Source of the DNA: JAKFWF01 sp963750535
Lineage (GTDB): Bacteria; Pseudomonadota; Alphaproteobacteria; Rhizobiales; Hyphomicrobiaceae
NCBI GenBank assembly: GCA_963750535.1
Contig: CAVVRF010000037.1
Location: forward strand, 248,001-312,000
DNA: 64,000 nt
Direction of reading: 5' to 3'
Shown here: in pieces, positions 48,757 to 57,918 of the stretch
Numbering within the stretch: position 1 is the stretch's first letter
Layout: the number at the start of each line of letters is the position of its first letter
The notes under the pieces: generated by a model
What the model was told of the DNA's origin: nothing
What the model saw: only the letters and a program-made list of their open reading frames with translations
Databases searched by the model: none
Made by a program: the position numbers and the translations under genes

Positions 48757-49950
48757 TCACGCCTCCTGCGCCGCTTTCAGCGCCGCGATCTCGGCGGCGG
48801 CGAACCCGAACTCGGCCAGCACCTCGTCCGACTGCGCGCCTTTTTCCGGGATCGCGCTGACGATGCGCGCCGGTGTCCGCGACAGCGTCACCGGCTGCCC
48901 GATCAGCTCGATCTCGCCGCGCACCGGGTGGCGGACTTTCTGTGCGATGCCGACGTGCCGGACCTGCGGATCATCGAACATCTCGTCCATCTTGTAGATC
49001 GGCCCGACCGGCACGTGGAACTCCTGCAGCAGGCGCAGCCAGTGGGCGGACGGACGTGCCCTGAAGATTGGCTCGAGCAGCTCGCGCATCTGCGGGCGAT
49101 GCTTGAAGCGCAATTCCATCGTCGCGAAGTCGGGATGCTCGGCGAGCTCCGGCTGGTCGATCGCATTGCAGAACGCGCGCCATTGCCCCTGGCCGCCGAC
49201 GCCGATGTTGATGAAGCCATCGGCGGTCGGCAGCACGCCCATCGGCGTCACGTAAGGGTGGTCGTTGCCGGCCTGCGGCGGCACCGAGCGGTCGACCAGA
49301 TAGCGCGCGGCCTGGAAATCGCAGATCGCGATCTGCGCCTCGAGCAGCGACGTGTGCACCCACTGGCCCTCGCCCGACCGCTCGCGCTCGGCGAGCGCCA
49401 CCAGGATGCCGACCGCGGCGTAGATCCCGGCCGACAAATCGGCGATCGCCGCGCCGGCGCGAACCGGGCCGCCGCCGGCTTCGCCAGTGATCCACATCAG
49501 GCCGCCCATGCCTTGCGCGATCTGATCGAAGCCCGGATTGCCAGCGTTGGGACCGGTCTGCCCGTAGCCCGACACCGACGCCAGGATGATGCGAGGGTTG
49601 ATCGCCTTCAGCGCCTCGTAGCCGATGCCGAGCCGTTCCTTGACGTCGGGGCGATAGTTCTCGACGACGATGTCGGCGCGCGCGACCATGCGCTTGAATG
49701 CGGCGAGGCCGGCCGGCTGCTTGAGATTGAGGATCAGCGAGCGCTTGTTGCGGTGCAGGTTCTGCATGTCATAGCCGTGCCGCGGGCCGCTCATGCCCTC
49801 GTTGGGATCGACCCCATCCGGCGCCTCGATCTTGATCACGTCGGCCCCGAAGTCGGCCAGCACCCGGCAACAGGTCGGGCCGGCACGAACCCGCGTCAGA
49901 TCGAGCACGACGAGATGCGACAAGGCCGAAGATGCCGTGACACGGCTCAT
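48757..49950 (-). CDS. CaiB/BaiF family CoA-transferase
   Basis: The 397-residue protein has the family III CoA-transferase layout: LVVLDLTRVRAGPTCCRVLA at the start, HRNKRSLILNLK, VVENYRPDVKERLGIGYE, GPVRAGAAIADLSAG with the catalytic Asp171 equivalent to Asp169 of formyl-CoA transferase, and VHTSLLEAQIAICD. It transfers CoA between carboxylic acids. GGAAG lies a few bases before ATG 49950. It is monocistronic and the acyl substrate is unknown. Confidence 0.92.
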   Translation of the reverse strand: MSRVTASSALSHLVVLDLTRVRAGPTCCRVLADFGADVIKIEAPDGVDPNEGMSGPRHGYDMQNLHRNKRSLILNLKQPAGLAAFKRMVARADIVVENYRPDVKERLGIGYEALKAINPRIILASVSGYGQTGPNAGNPGFDQIAQGMGGLMWITGEAGGGPVRAGAAIADLSAGIYAAVGILVALAERERSGEGQWVHTSLLEAQIAICDFQAARYLVDRSVPPQAGNDHPYVTPMGVLPTADGFINIGVGGQGQWRAFCNAIDQPELAEHPDFATMELRFKHRPQMRELLEPIFRARPSAHWLRLLQEFHVPVGPIYKMDEMFDDPQVRHVGIAQKVRHPVRGEIELIGQPVTLSRTPARIVSAIPEKGAQSDEVLAEFGFAAAEIAALKAAQEA

Positions 49951-50131
49951 GGGTTCTTCCTCGATCGGTTGCTGACGAGTTGTGGCGGATGCACGCGAGG
50001 CGCACGGTACGTCAAGCGCTTGCCCGGGTTAAGCCGCAATTTCGCGGCGGCAACGCATTGCAGAGTTGCCATAAGCCCTTTCTTGGCGAAGCAGGACATG
50101 TGGCCCTACTGACTAAAATTGCCCCGCATGA

Positions 50132-50290
50132 ATAGAGCTAGACGGCAGTCGCGCCGGCCCTTTCATGGGCCTCGGACTACTGTTCGCCAAGGCTATCGCC
50201 GAAGCGCACGGCGGCTCGCTCGCGAGCGCGTCATGCATGTTCACGACGAGGCTCGGCCGGGCAGCGCCTGACCTCGTATTGCCGGCGTCG
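50132..50290 (+). pseudogene. Remnant of a histidine kinase C-terminus
   Basis: A short frame following a TGA at 50129 reads PFMGLGLLFAKAIAEAHGGS and then about twenty residues ending DLVLPA. This is the G2 box and last strand of a HATPase_c domain (G-x-G-L-x-x-A-x-A-I-x-x-A-H-G-G). The H-box, N-box and G1 box are missing. It has no start codon of its own and sits between convergent genes; I read it as a gene scar. Confidence 0.45.
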
Positions 50291-50308
50291 ACCGGAACTG
50301 CCGCGCGG

Positions 50309-50833
50309 TCAACTCGCCGCGGCGCGCCGGTCGGCAATCCGCTGCGCGGTGCCCTCGACGATGGCCTGTCTGAGCTCGCCCGCCGTCTCGAGTTCGGCTT
50401 CGATCGCGACGTGCTGGGCACGGGCGAGCTGCCGCAGGTCCTCGGCACTCTCGATTGCCGCTAGTCGGTCCATCAACCCTTTGGCGCCCTGCCTGGTCAT
50501 CACGACGATCAGGCTGAACGAATGCGGATCGAACGGCGGCGGCGATGGGGCAGCGTCGGTCGGCTCTGCTGGCTCGTCGGGCGCCTCGACCTCGGGCACT
50601 GCGCCGCCGGCGACCTCCGGCGTCGCCGCGGGCACCTGCAAGGAGGCATGCCGGCGGGCGCGCAGCTGTGAAATCTCCGCATCCAATCGATCGGCCAGCC
50701 GCTCGGCCACTCCGGGCTCGAGGTCGGGCTCGGCATGCAAGATTCCGCGAAGGAACTTGCGCTTGGCAGGTCCGGACAGGGATTTGGTCTGCTTCGCCAT
50801 GGATGGTCGATCCGCCTTCTCCGCGACGGCCAT
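50309..50833 (-). CDS. Hypothetical partner of the ParA-like ATPase
   Basis: I do not recognise this 174-residue protein. A Lys-rich N-terminal region (KQTKSLSGPAKRKFLRGILH) precedes an acidic, Pro/Ala/Glu-rich linker (about 70-105) and a helical C-terminus (GLMDRLAAIESAEDLRQLAR). Its ATG overlaps the stop of the ParA-like gene (TAATG at 50831-50835), which implies coupled translation and probably a physical or functional partnership. A second in-frame Met at 50800 is an alternative start. Confidence 0.6.
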   Translation of the reverse strand: MAVAEKADRPSMAKQTKSLSGPAKRKFLRGILHAEPDLEPGVAERLADRLDAEISQLRARRHASLQVPAATPEVAGGAVPEVEAPDEPAEPTDAAPSPPPFDPHSFSLIVVMTRQGAKGLMDRLAAIESAEDLRQLARAQHVAIEAELETAGELRQAIVEGTAQRIADRRAAAS

Positions 50834-51720
50834 TACTCGGCGGCCATGCGCGTGGCCACCAGAGGCATCACCTCATCGTAAAGGGCGCGGATGGCTGGCG
50901 CTCCCGCACCGTATTTCTCTTCCATGCGCTTCGGACTGGCATCCCAGTCGAAGGCGTTGGCGATGCCCTCGCTGTGCGGAAGCTGGGCCGCGAGCATGGG
51001 ATGGTCAAGGCTAATTTCGTCGATGATGTTGCGATCCCGCGAATTGGCCCGGGTGCCGTTGGCGACGCAGACATAGCGGCGCTCGCCCATGTCGATCTCG
51101 CGCAGATCGTCGATGGTCCGCTTCTCCTCGATCAGCAGCGCGACACGGTCGACGGCGAGCTGCGAAACGTAGTCGGGCCGGAACGGAACCAGCACCAGAT
51201 CCGCGGTCTTGAGGGCGGCGAGCGCGGCGAACGACAGCCCCGGGGCGCAATCGAGGATGACGAGGTCGAAGCTCGGCTCGAACCGCCGCAACAGCCGCAG
51301 CAGCCTGCCCTTGACCCGGCTTGCCACCACATCGGGATCCTTCGACTGGCGCGCCTCCTTCACATATAGCTCGCCCTGGACGTCCTCCAGCAGCAGCGAG
51401 CCGGGCAGCAGCGACAGCCGCGGCGGCTTGCCCTGCGCGTCGCGAACATCGCCGGTGCCATGCACCAGGTACTCGCGCGGCGCACCGGCGGTCTCGTCGA
51501 ACATGTCGAAGAAATAATCGGAAATGGTCCGGTTCGCCTTCTTGGCGTCGAGCCAGCCCTTGCCGCCGAGCAGGATCAGCGACGCGTTGCACTGCGAGTC
51601 GAGGTCGAGGACCAGGACCCGCTTGCCGCCCCAGACCGCCGCGGCATGGGCAAGGCCGACCGCGACGGTCGATTTGCCGACGCCGCCCTTGCGGTTCGCT
51701 ACTGCCATGAAGAACGCCAT
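50833..51720 (-). CDS. ParA/Soj-like ATPase
   Basis: The 295-residue protein has a deviant Walker A at 11-18 (KGGVGKST), the switch I-like LDLDSQCNAS, Walker B in FDLVILDCAPGLSF, and LVLVPFRPDYVSQLAVD. This matches plasmid/chromosome ParA and ParA-like positioning ATPases. No parB or parS-like gene is adjacent, so it is an orphan ParA-like protein, perhaps positioning another cargo. It is cotranscribed with the 50309-50833 gene. Start 51720 has no competing ATG. Confidence 0.88.
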   Translation of the reverse strand: MAFFMAVANRKGGVGKSTVAVGLAHAAAVWGGKRVLVLDLDSQCNASLILLGGKGWLDAKKANRTISDYFFDMFDETAGAPREYLVHGTGDVRDAQGKPPRLSLLPGSLLLEDVQGELYVKEARQSKDPDVVASRVKGRLLRLLRRFEPSFDLVILDCAPGLSFAALAALKTADLVLVPFRPDYVSQLAVDRVALLIEEKRTIDDLREIDMGERRYVCVANGTRANSRDRNIIDEISLDHPMLAAQLPHSEGIANAFDWDASPKRMEEKYGAGAPAIRALYDEVMPLVATRMAAE

Positions 51721-51946
51721 AGAATCCCCCGGGTATGATCATTTCGAAAGCTACGCCCCGACCTGCCTCCTATGGGTTGATTCCGTCGCCGGCGCCATAC
51801 GGCGCCCCCTGCCGATTGGCCCGAAAATTGCTGCTGAGGGTTGTAGATAACGACCTGTTCCCGCCTGACTGGTCTTGCGCTAAACTCGGCGCGGGCGCAT
51901 TGGGTACTAGGGGAACGAGTTCCGGGGACTGCGAGGGATTAAGCTT

Positions 51947-53293
51947 ATGACGCGCCGTTATTTCGGAACCGATGGCATTCGGGGCCTGGCCAACCGCCAT
52001 CCCATGACGTCCGAGGTCGCGTTGAAGGTCGGCATGGCCGCCGGCCACGTGTTCCAGAATGGCAGCCATCGCCACCGCGTGGTGATCGGCAAGGACACGC
52101 GGCTGTCCGGCTACATGATCGAAAGCGCCCTGATGTCGGGGTTCACTGCCGTGGGCTGCGACGTGTTCCTGCTCGGGCCGATGCCGACGCCGGCCGTCGC
52201 CATGCTGACCCGCTCGCTCAGGGCCGATCTCGGCGTGATGATCTCGGCCTCGCACAATCGCTTCGACGACAACGGCATCAAGCTGTTCGATCCCGACGGC
52301 TACAAGCTTTCGGACGAGACCGAGGCACAGATCGAGAAGCTGATCGAGCAGAAGAGCGAGCACATGCTCGCTCCGCCCGACCGGATCGGCCGCGCGACCC
52401 GCGTCGAAAGCGCCCAGGAGCGCTACATCGAATACGCCAAGCGCACGCTGCCGAAGAACCTCCGGCTCGATGGCCTGCGCATCGTCATCGATTGCGCCAA
52501 CGGCGCCGGCTACAAGGTCGCGCCGGAAGCCTTGTGGGAGCTCGGCGCCGAGGTGATCAAGATCGGCGTCGACCCGAACGGCCGCAACATCAATCACAAG
52601 TGCGGCTCGACCGCGCCCGAGGCGCTCGTGGAGAAGGTGCACGAGGTCCGCGCCGACATCGGCATCGCGCTCGACGGCGATGCCGACCGGGTCGTGCTGG
52701 TCAACGAGAAGGGCCATATCGTCGACGGCGATCAGCTGATGGCGGTGATCGCCGAGAGCTGGCTGAAGCGCGAGGACCTCGCCGGCGGCGGTGTCGTTGC
52801 CACCGTGATGTCGAACCTCGGACTGGAGCGCTATCTGGGCGGTCTCGGTCTCGCCCTGGTGCGCACGCCGGTCGGCGACCGGTATGTCGTCGAGCACATG
52901 CGCAAGCACGGCTACAACGTCGGCGGCGAGCAGTCGGGCCACATCGTGCTGTCGGATTTCACCACCACCGGCGACGGCCTCATCTCCGCCCTGCAGGTGC
53001 TGGCGGTGGTGGTCTCCACCGGCAACCCCATGAGCGTGGTCTGCAACCGGTTCACGCCGCTGCCGCAAGTGCTGCAGAACGTTCGCTATGTCAAAGGCAA
53101 GCCGCTCGACGACGCTCGCGTGAAAAAGGCGATCGACGCCGGCAAGGCGAAGCTCGGCCAGTCCGGCCGCCTCGTCATCCGGCCCTCGGGCACCGAGCCG
53201 GTCATCCGCGTCATGGCCGAGGGCGATGACGAGCGGCTGGTTTCGAACGTCGTCGGCGACATCGTCGAGGCGGTCCGGCAGGCCGCCGCCTGA
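51947..53293 (+). CDS. glmM: Phosphoglucosamine mutase
   Basis: The 448-residue enzyme interconverts glucosamine-6-phosphate and glucosamine-1-phosphate for UDP-GlcNAc synthesis. It starts MTRRYFGTDGIRGLAN. The phosphorylated Ser102 is in MISASHNRFDDNG. The Mg site is ALDGDADRVV, the sugar loop GGEQSGH, and the C-terminal phosphate loop RPSGTEPVIRVMAEG. Its length equals the E. coli family norm. An intrinsic terminator follows. Confidence 0.97.
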   Translation: MTRRYFGTDGIRGLANRHPMTSEVALKVGMAAGHVFQNGSHRHRVVIGKDTRLSGYMIESALMSGFTAVGCDVFLLGPMPTPAVAMLTRSLRADLGVMISASHNRFDDNGIKLFDPDGYKLSDETEAQIEKLIEQKSEHMLAPPDRIGRATRVESAQERYIEYAKRTLPKNLRLDGLRIVIDCANGAGYKVAPEALWELGAEVIKIGVDPNGRNINHKCGSTAPEALVEKVHEVRADIGIALDGDADRVVLVNEKGHIVDGDQLMAVIAESWLKREDLAGGGVVATVMSNLGLERYLGGLGLALVRTPVGDRYVVEHMRKHGYNVGGEQSGHIVLSDFTTTGDGLISALQVLAVVVSTGNPMSVVCNRFTPLPQVLQNVRYVKGKPLDDARVKKAIDAGKAKLGQSGRLVIRPSGTEPVIRVMAEGDDERLVSNVVGDIVEAVRQAAA

Positions 53294-53322
53294 GCCCATC
53301 CACCACGACTTGACCTGCTGAT

Positions 53323-53352
53323 GGCCACCGCCGACCCCGGCGGTGGCCTTTT
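53323..53352 (+). terminator. Intrinsic terminator of glmM
   Basis: GGCCACCGCC, a six-base loop and GGCGGTGGCC form a perfect ten-base stem followed by TTTT, 30 bases after the glmM stop. Confidence 0.88.
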
Positions 53353-53519
53353 CGCGCTCGCGTGCCCGCCGGGCGGCGATTCGGCGCCCGCCGGCGTTCG
53401 CGGCTCTCTTTAAGCGTCCCTTAAATGTTCTGACCGATAGTCTCGAAATGAGACAGTTGCGCGTGGGCGTTCGGTTTCCGGCGGCAAAGCTTCCGGCCAG
53501 ACAATGGAAAGGCAATTCG

Positions 53520-54347
53520 ATGATTTCGTTCGGCAGATCTTTGCTGCTGGGTGTCGCGCTCGCAGTTTGCGCCGCCACTGCCGCCGATGCCGCTGACCTT
53601 GGCGGCTATCCGGGCGGTGGTCTGAAGGACTACGGCTACCAGCCACAGATCGTCGCCCGCAATCCCTCGTTCTACGTGCGCCTCGACGCCGGCATCGCCG
53701 CGCAAGATCGCCCGGCCATGGTCGAGAATGGCGTCGTCGACCTCAATGACACTGCGATCGGCCGCACCTGGACCCTCGGCGGCGGCATCGGCTACTACTT
53801 CGCGCGCAACGTGCGCGGCGACATCACCTACGACCACCGCTTCAACTCCGATGTTTCGGGCTACCGCTTCGATATCGCCCAGACGTACGCGGCGCCGGGC
53901 AACGACTGCCACGGCGGCGACCCGCTCGCCCTGGTCCAGACCTCGTGCTTCGGCAACCGCGAGTTCGGACTGACCAGCGACGTGTTCCTCGCCAACCTCT
54001 ATTACGACTTCGACTGCCGCTGCCACATCACGCCCTATCTCGGCGTCGGCCTGGGCTTTGTCCGCCACAAGACCTCGTCCGGCACGGTCGTGAACTCGGC
54101 AGGCGTGGTCGGCGATATCGACGGCGCCACCAGCACGAACGTCGCCGCGGCCCTGATGGGCGGCTTCTCGATGCAGCTGCGCGATCATGTCGCCGTCGAT
54201 GCCGGCTATCGCTTCCTCTACCTCGGCGACACCACGACCGGCCAGATCCGCGACCGCCAGGGCGCAGTGATCGTCGCCAACGATGCGACCGTCGAACAGA
54301 TCCACGCTCACGAGTTCCGCGTCGGCCTTCGCTACGACTTCCGCTGA
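53520..54347 (+). CDS. Outer-membrane beta-barrel protein, Omp25/31-like
   Basis: The 275-residue protein has a signal peptide (about 1-25, ending ADAADL) and then porin-like beta-strands alternating aromatic and polar residues, such as FYVRLDAGIAAQ, TWTLGGGIGYYFARNVRGD and LANLYYDFDCRC. It ends with an aromatic-ended strand, VGLRYDFR. Four cysteines (in NDCHGGD, QTSCFGN, FDCRCHI) probably form disulphides in extracellular loops. GGAAAGG is about 10 bases before the ATG. The paralogue at 54609 shares its layout. Confidence 0.88.
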   Translation: MISFGRSLLLGVALAVCAATAADAADLGGYPGGGLKDYGYQPQIVARNPSFYVRLDAGIAAQDRPAMVENGVVDLNDTAIGRTWTLGGGIGYYFARNVRGDITYDHRFNSDVSGYRFDIAQTYAAPGNDCHGGDPLALVQTSCFGNREFGLTSDVFLANLYYDFDCRCHITPYLGVGLGFVRHKTSSGTVVNSAGVVGDIDGATSTNVAAALMGGFSMQLRDHVAVDAGYRFLYLGDTTTGQIRDRQGAVIVANDATVEQIHAHEFRVGLRYDFR

Positions 54348-54608
54348 TCGGCATCCCGACGGCGATCCACGAAATCGGGGCCGGCGATACTGCGCCGGCC
54401 TTCACCAACCGGTCCACCCTGTCGAGGTCGAGGCCACGAGGCTTGGGAAGCTGGCACACGGAGTGCCGCAGAGCAGGTCCCGGTTCCAGTCGCGTGATGT
54501 GTAACCAGGCGGCAAGGCCTGGCGCAGGCGTTCTTGGACACAGTGGCATTCGAGGTTTCGAGCCCCGCGACGGTCGGGGCCGGAGCCTCCATCGAGGGAT
54601 CGACGCAA

Positions 54609-55547
54609 ATGAACCGCACGATGTTTTCAGCTTCGGCCGCGCTGCTCTGCCTGGCGGCCGGCAGCTTGTCGGCGAATGCCGGCGACTGGAACAATGGCGC
54701 CGGCTCGCTCAAGGACCGCGGCCAGGCGGTCGTACCCGTCCCCGCCCCCTATCCCGTCTATGACGGTCCGAGCGGATGGTACCTGCGGATCGATGCCGGC
54801 CTTGGCCGCGAAAGCAATCACAAGGGCAAAGAGAGCGGACTGGTCTACGGCGCCGGCAACGGCTCCGACTCGTTCTCGACGACCGGCGACGGCTTCCGAT
54901 CGTCCTCGAACTGGTTCAGTGACAGTTCGGACGTGACGGCGAACTACGGCATCGGCGTCGGCTACATCTGGGCTCGCAACTGGCGCTCGGACGTTACGCT
55001 CGATCGGCGCTCGACCACCGAATACAAGATGCGCGGCACCTACCAGTACCAGCAGAACGCGGTCAACATTCCAGGCCCGCCCGACTATTCTCCGGTACCG
55101 AACGTGGTGGTGAACGGCGTCACCTCGGACAACACCGACCTGAAGAGCGGTGTGCTGTTGTTCAACACCTACTACGACTGGGCCAACCACAGCGCCTTCA
55201 CGCCCTACATCGGCCTCGGCATCGGCCTCGCCTACGTCGACATGCAGCGCCAGCACACGACGTCGGAGACCGAGTGCGACGTCTCCGTGCCGGCGGCCCC
55301 GGCATGCAGCAATCGCGCCGGCTGGTCCGGCTCGACCAGCGAAGCAAAGATCCTGTGGGCGGGCTCGGCACAAGTCGGGTTCAGCTACGCATTTACCGAC
55401 GTGACGTCGCTCGATATCAACTACCGCTTCCTCTACATTCCGAGCGCCAATATCGATGCGACCGTGAACGGCTACCAGTCGCGCATCACCACCAGCGAGA
55501 TCGCCGAGCACCAGCTTCGCGCCGGCCTGCGCTGGAACATCAACTGA
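54609..55547 (+). CDS. Outer-membrane beta-barrel protein, second paralogue
   Basis: The 312-residue protein has a signal peptide (about 1-24, ending SANAGD) followed by beta-strands of the same type as the 53520 protein, for example GWYLRIDAGLGRES, YGIGVGYIWARNWRSDVTLD, FTPYIGLGIGLAYV and a final LRAGLRWNIN. One loop has a cysteine pair (TECDVS...PACSNR). GAGGGA precedes the ATG at 54609, so the frame upstream of it is not used. A strong terminator follows. Confidence 0.87.
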   Translation: MNRTMFSASAALLCLAAGSLSANAGDWNNGAGSLKDRGQAVVPVPAPYPVYDGPSGWYLRIDAGLGRESNHKGKESGLVYGAGNGSDSFSTTGDGFRSSSNWFSDSSDVTANYGIGVGYIWARNWRSDVTLDRRSTTEYKMRGTYQYQQNAVNIPGPPDYSPVPNVVVNGVTSDNTDLKSGVLLFNTYYDWANHSAFTPYIGLGIGLAYVDMQRQHTTSETECDVSVPAAPACSNRAGWSGSTSEAKILWAGSAQVGFSYAFTDVTSLDINYRFLYIPSANIDATVNGYQSRITTSEIAEHQLRAGLRWNIN

Positions 55548-55572
55548 GCTGATCACCGCAGCATGAACGCCA

Positions 55573-55606
55573 CGAGGCGGGCTGAAGCCCGCCTCGTTTT
55601 CGTTTG
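55573..55606 (+). terminator. Intrinsic terminator of the second barrel gene
   Basis: CGAGGCGGGC, a TGAA tetraloop and GCCCGCCTCG form a perfect ten-base stem followed by TTTTCGTTT. It may also serve the convergent gene at 55656-56186. Confidence 0.92.
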
Positions 55607-55655
55607 GCCAACGGCTCTCTGCCTCGCCGGCAAGCCGCGGCCGCCGGGCTTTCGC

Positions 55656-56186
55656 CTATTGCAGGGCCTTCTCGATCTCTTTCTGGAACTTCTTGACGAT
55701 CGTGACATTCTCCTTGTGCTCGAGCGGCGGCGTCGTCTTCAGCGCCTGGTCCATCTCCTCGAGCATCTGCTTCTTGTCCTTCTCGGGGATCTTGTCGTCC
55801 TTCTTGATCTCTTCCATCTCCTTCTTGATGGCTTCGATCGGATCGACATATTCGCCCGACTGCGGATCGAGGCCGGCCATCACCATCGAAATGTTGGCCG
55901 CGGTGTCATCGAGCTCGGCGAAGTTCGCGAAGCCGTTCTTGGTCGCGACACCTTCGAGCTCCGCCTGCAGCTTCGGATCCGGCTTGTCGCCGGCCGCCTG
56001 CAGCTTGGAGGCCATCGCCGCCAGGTCCATCTGGGCGGCGATGAAGCCTTTCACCGATTTCTCCGTCAGCTTGACTTGCTTGAAGTCGCCGCCCGTGGCT
56101 TGCGCGCTTGCCGGTCCACCAGCAGCACCGATCGCCAGCCCGACCGCTGCGACGGCCGCGATCGCCAACTGCACCAAACGCTTCAT
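55656..56186 (-). CDS. Helical periplasmic protein of unknown function
   Basis: I do not recognise a family. The 176-residue protein has a signal peptide (about 1-30, cleaved near ASA-QA) followed by amphipathic helices: KLTEKSVKGFIAAQMDLAAM, NFAELDDTAANISMVMAGLD, and a Lys/Glu-rich coil EAIKKEMEEIKKDDKIPEKD. AGGAGG is 7 bases before the ATG at 56186. It is divergent from the thioesterase gene. An exported helical protein that binds another protein or a surface is a guess. Confidence 0.75.
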   Translation of the reverse strand: MKRLVQLAIAAVAAVGLAIGAAGGPASAQATGGDFKQVKLTEKSVKGFIAAQMDLAAMASKLQAAGDKPDPKLQAELEGVATKNGFANFAELDDTAANISMVMAGLDPQSGEYVDPIEAIKKEMEEIKKDDKIPEKDKKQMLEEMDQALKTTPPLEHKENVTIVKKFQKEIEKALQ

Positions 56187-56295
56187 GATTTGCCTCCTGG
56201 AAGGGCCGAATGGACGGTAGCCATTGTGTCGTAGCCTCGGCACGATAGAATCTGATGCGATCACAATCCAAACCAGAACTGAGACGAGAATAAGA

Positions 56296-56757
56296 ATGCA
56301 ACAGCATGCCACGGCCTATCCGATGCGCCTCACCGTGGCCGAGGTGTCACGGCTGGTCGACGAGCATTTCCCGCAAGTTCACGAGGGTCCGGGCCGGGTG
56401 GCGATCGAGGAGCTCGATATCGGCCGGGCGCAAGTGCGCATGCTGGCCGATCCGGCAACCTTGCGTCCGGGAGGGACGGTTTCGGGCCCGACCATGTTCA
56501 AGCTTGCCGATTTCACGATCTACGCCGCACTGCTCGGTCACCTCGGCGACTATGCGCTGCAAGCCGTGACCACCAGCCTGACGATCAACTTCCTGAGCCG
56601 GCCGGCTCCCGCCGACCTCGTCGCGCAGGCGCGGCTGATCAAGGTCGGCCGCCGCCTAGCGATCTCGGATGTCGAAATCTACGCGGAGGGCAGCCCGGAC
56701 ATGGTCGCGCATGCGACGGGGACCTACGCTCTCCCACCGACGAACGGCGCTCGGTAG
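56296..56757 (+). CDS. PaaI-like hotdog-fold thioesterase
   Basis: The 153-residue protein has the hotdog core of PaaI/YbgC relatives: LRPGGTVSGPTMFKLADFTI (helix start with the catalytic acid region), AVTTSLTINFLSRPA and DVEIYAEGSPDMVAHATGTY. The nucleophile/acid is likely in the MFKLADF segment. Acyl-CoA substrate unknown. No strong ribosome site is visible, so the start at 56296 rests on the family N-terminus. Confidence 0.85.
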   Translation: MQQHATAYPMRLTVAEVSRLVDEHFPQVHEGPGRVAIEELDIGRAQVRMLADPATLRPGGTVSGPTMFKLADFTIYAALLGHLGDYALQAVTTSLTINFLSRPAPADLVAQARLIKVGRRLAISDVEIYAEGSPDMVAHATGTYALPPTNGAR

Positions 56758-56930
56758 TATAATACCACACAAAGGTAATATATTACCATTGTAATTAACC
56801 AATTGATTTGTCACGATAAAATCCAGCATCGCAATTATTGAGTTGACGTCGATGCGCGCTTCAACGATACAGCTGCCAGCCGCTCGGATCAAAACGGGCG
56901 CCTCACAGCACTCAGCCACGGAACAACAAA
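56758..56930 (+). promoter_or_regulatory. AT-rich upstream region of rplM
   Basis: The 173 bases before rplM are clearly AT-richer than the surroundings and include the perfect palindrome GGTAATATATTACC at 56774-56787 and an AT-rich tract to 56840. This is the expected position for the ribosomal operon promoter and any leader. Specific -35/-10 elements were not assigned. Confidence 0.45.
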
Positions 56931-57392
56931 ATGAAGACCTACGTCGCCAAGGCCGGCGAGGTGGACAAGAAATGGGTTGTGATCGACGCCAACGGTCTCG
57001 TCGTTGGTCGCCTCGCCGCCCTGATTGCCACCCGTTTGAAAGGCAAGCACAAAGCCATCTACACGCCGCACGTCGACTGCGGCGACAACGTCATCGTGGT
57101 CAATGCCGAGAAGGTGGTGTTCACCGGCAAGAAGCGCGAAGACAAGGTCTATCACCATTACACCGGCTTTCCCGGCGGCATCAAAGAGCGCACGCCGCGC
57201 ATGATTCTCGAAGGCCGCTTCCCCGAGCGCGTAGTCGAGAAAGCCGTAGAGCGAATGCTGGCCAGGGGCCCCTTGCAGCGCCGCCTGATGAACAATCTCA
57301 AGGTCTACAAGGGCGCGGTGCATCCCCATGCCGCCCAGAACCCGACGCCGCTCGACATCGCCAAACTCAACCGCAAGAATGTGAGGGCCTGA
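56931..57392 (+). CDS. rplM: 50S ribosomal protein L13
   Basis: The 153-residue protein begins MKTYVAKAGEVDKKWVVIDA and contains GRLAALIATRLKGKHKAIYT and the L13 signature near LKVYKGAVHPHAAQNP. The length is normal for the family. It is the first gene of the conserved rplM-rpsI operon; only 5 bases separate its stop from the rpsI start. Confidence 0.98.
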   Translation: MKTYVAKAGEVDKKWVVIDANGLVVGRLAALIATRLKGKHKAIYTPHVDCGDNVIVVNAEKVVFTGKKREDKVYHHYTGFPGGIKERTPRMILEGRFPERVVEKAVERMLARGPLQRRLMNNLKVYKGAVHPHAAQNPTPLDIAKLNRKNVRA

Positions 57393-57397
57393 TCACC

Positions 57398-57889
57398 ATG
57401 GCCACCGAAACCAAGACCCTCGGCGACCTCGGCTCGCTCAAGCCGGCAGGCAGCGACGTGGTCGCAGCCGGCGCCCCGGTGTATGTGCAGAAGCTCGACA
57501 AGCTCGGCCGCGCGTATGCGACCGGCAAGCGCAAGGACGCGGTTGCGCGCGTCTGGATCAAGCCCGGAGCCGGCCGCATCACCGTTAACAAGAAGGACTT
57601 CCAGCAGTACTTCGCCCGTCCTGTGCTGCAGATGCTGCTGAAGCAACCGCTCAATGCCGCCAACCGCACGACGCAATACGACATCATGGTCACGGTCGCC
57701 GGCGGCGGCCTTTCGGGCCAGGCCGGCGCGGTTCGGCACGGCATCTCGAAGGCTCTGACCTATTTCGAGCCCGATCTGCGTGGCGTCCTCAAGAAGGGTG
57801 GCTTCCTTACCCGCGACAGCCGCACCGTCGAGCGCAAGAAGTACGGCCGGATGAAGGCGCGCCGCAGCTTCCAGTTCTCGAAGCGCTAA
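57398..57889 (+). CDS. rpsI: 30S ribosomal protein S9
   Basis: The 163-residue protein has an N-terminal extension (about 1-33), then the S9 core YATGKRKDAVARVWIKPG and GGGLSGQAGAVRHGISKAL, and the basic C-terminal tail ERKKYGRMKARRSFQFSKR. An intrinsic terminator follows directly. Gene composition changes sharply after this point. Confidence 0.98.
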   Translation: MATETKTLGDLGSLKPAGSDVVAAGAPVYVQKLDKLGRAYATGKRKDAVARVWIKPGAGRITVNKKDFQQYFARPVLQMLLKQPLNAANRTTQYDIMVTVAGGGLSGQAGAVRHGISKALTYFEPDLRGVLKKGGFLTRDSRTVERKKYGRMKARRSFQFSKR

Positions 57890-57918
57890 GTCGACTTCCG
57901 CATTATCTATTGAATATC

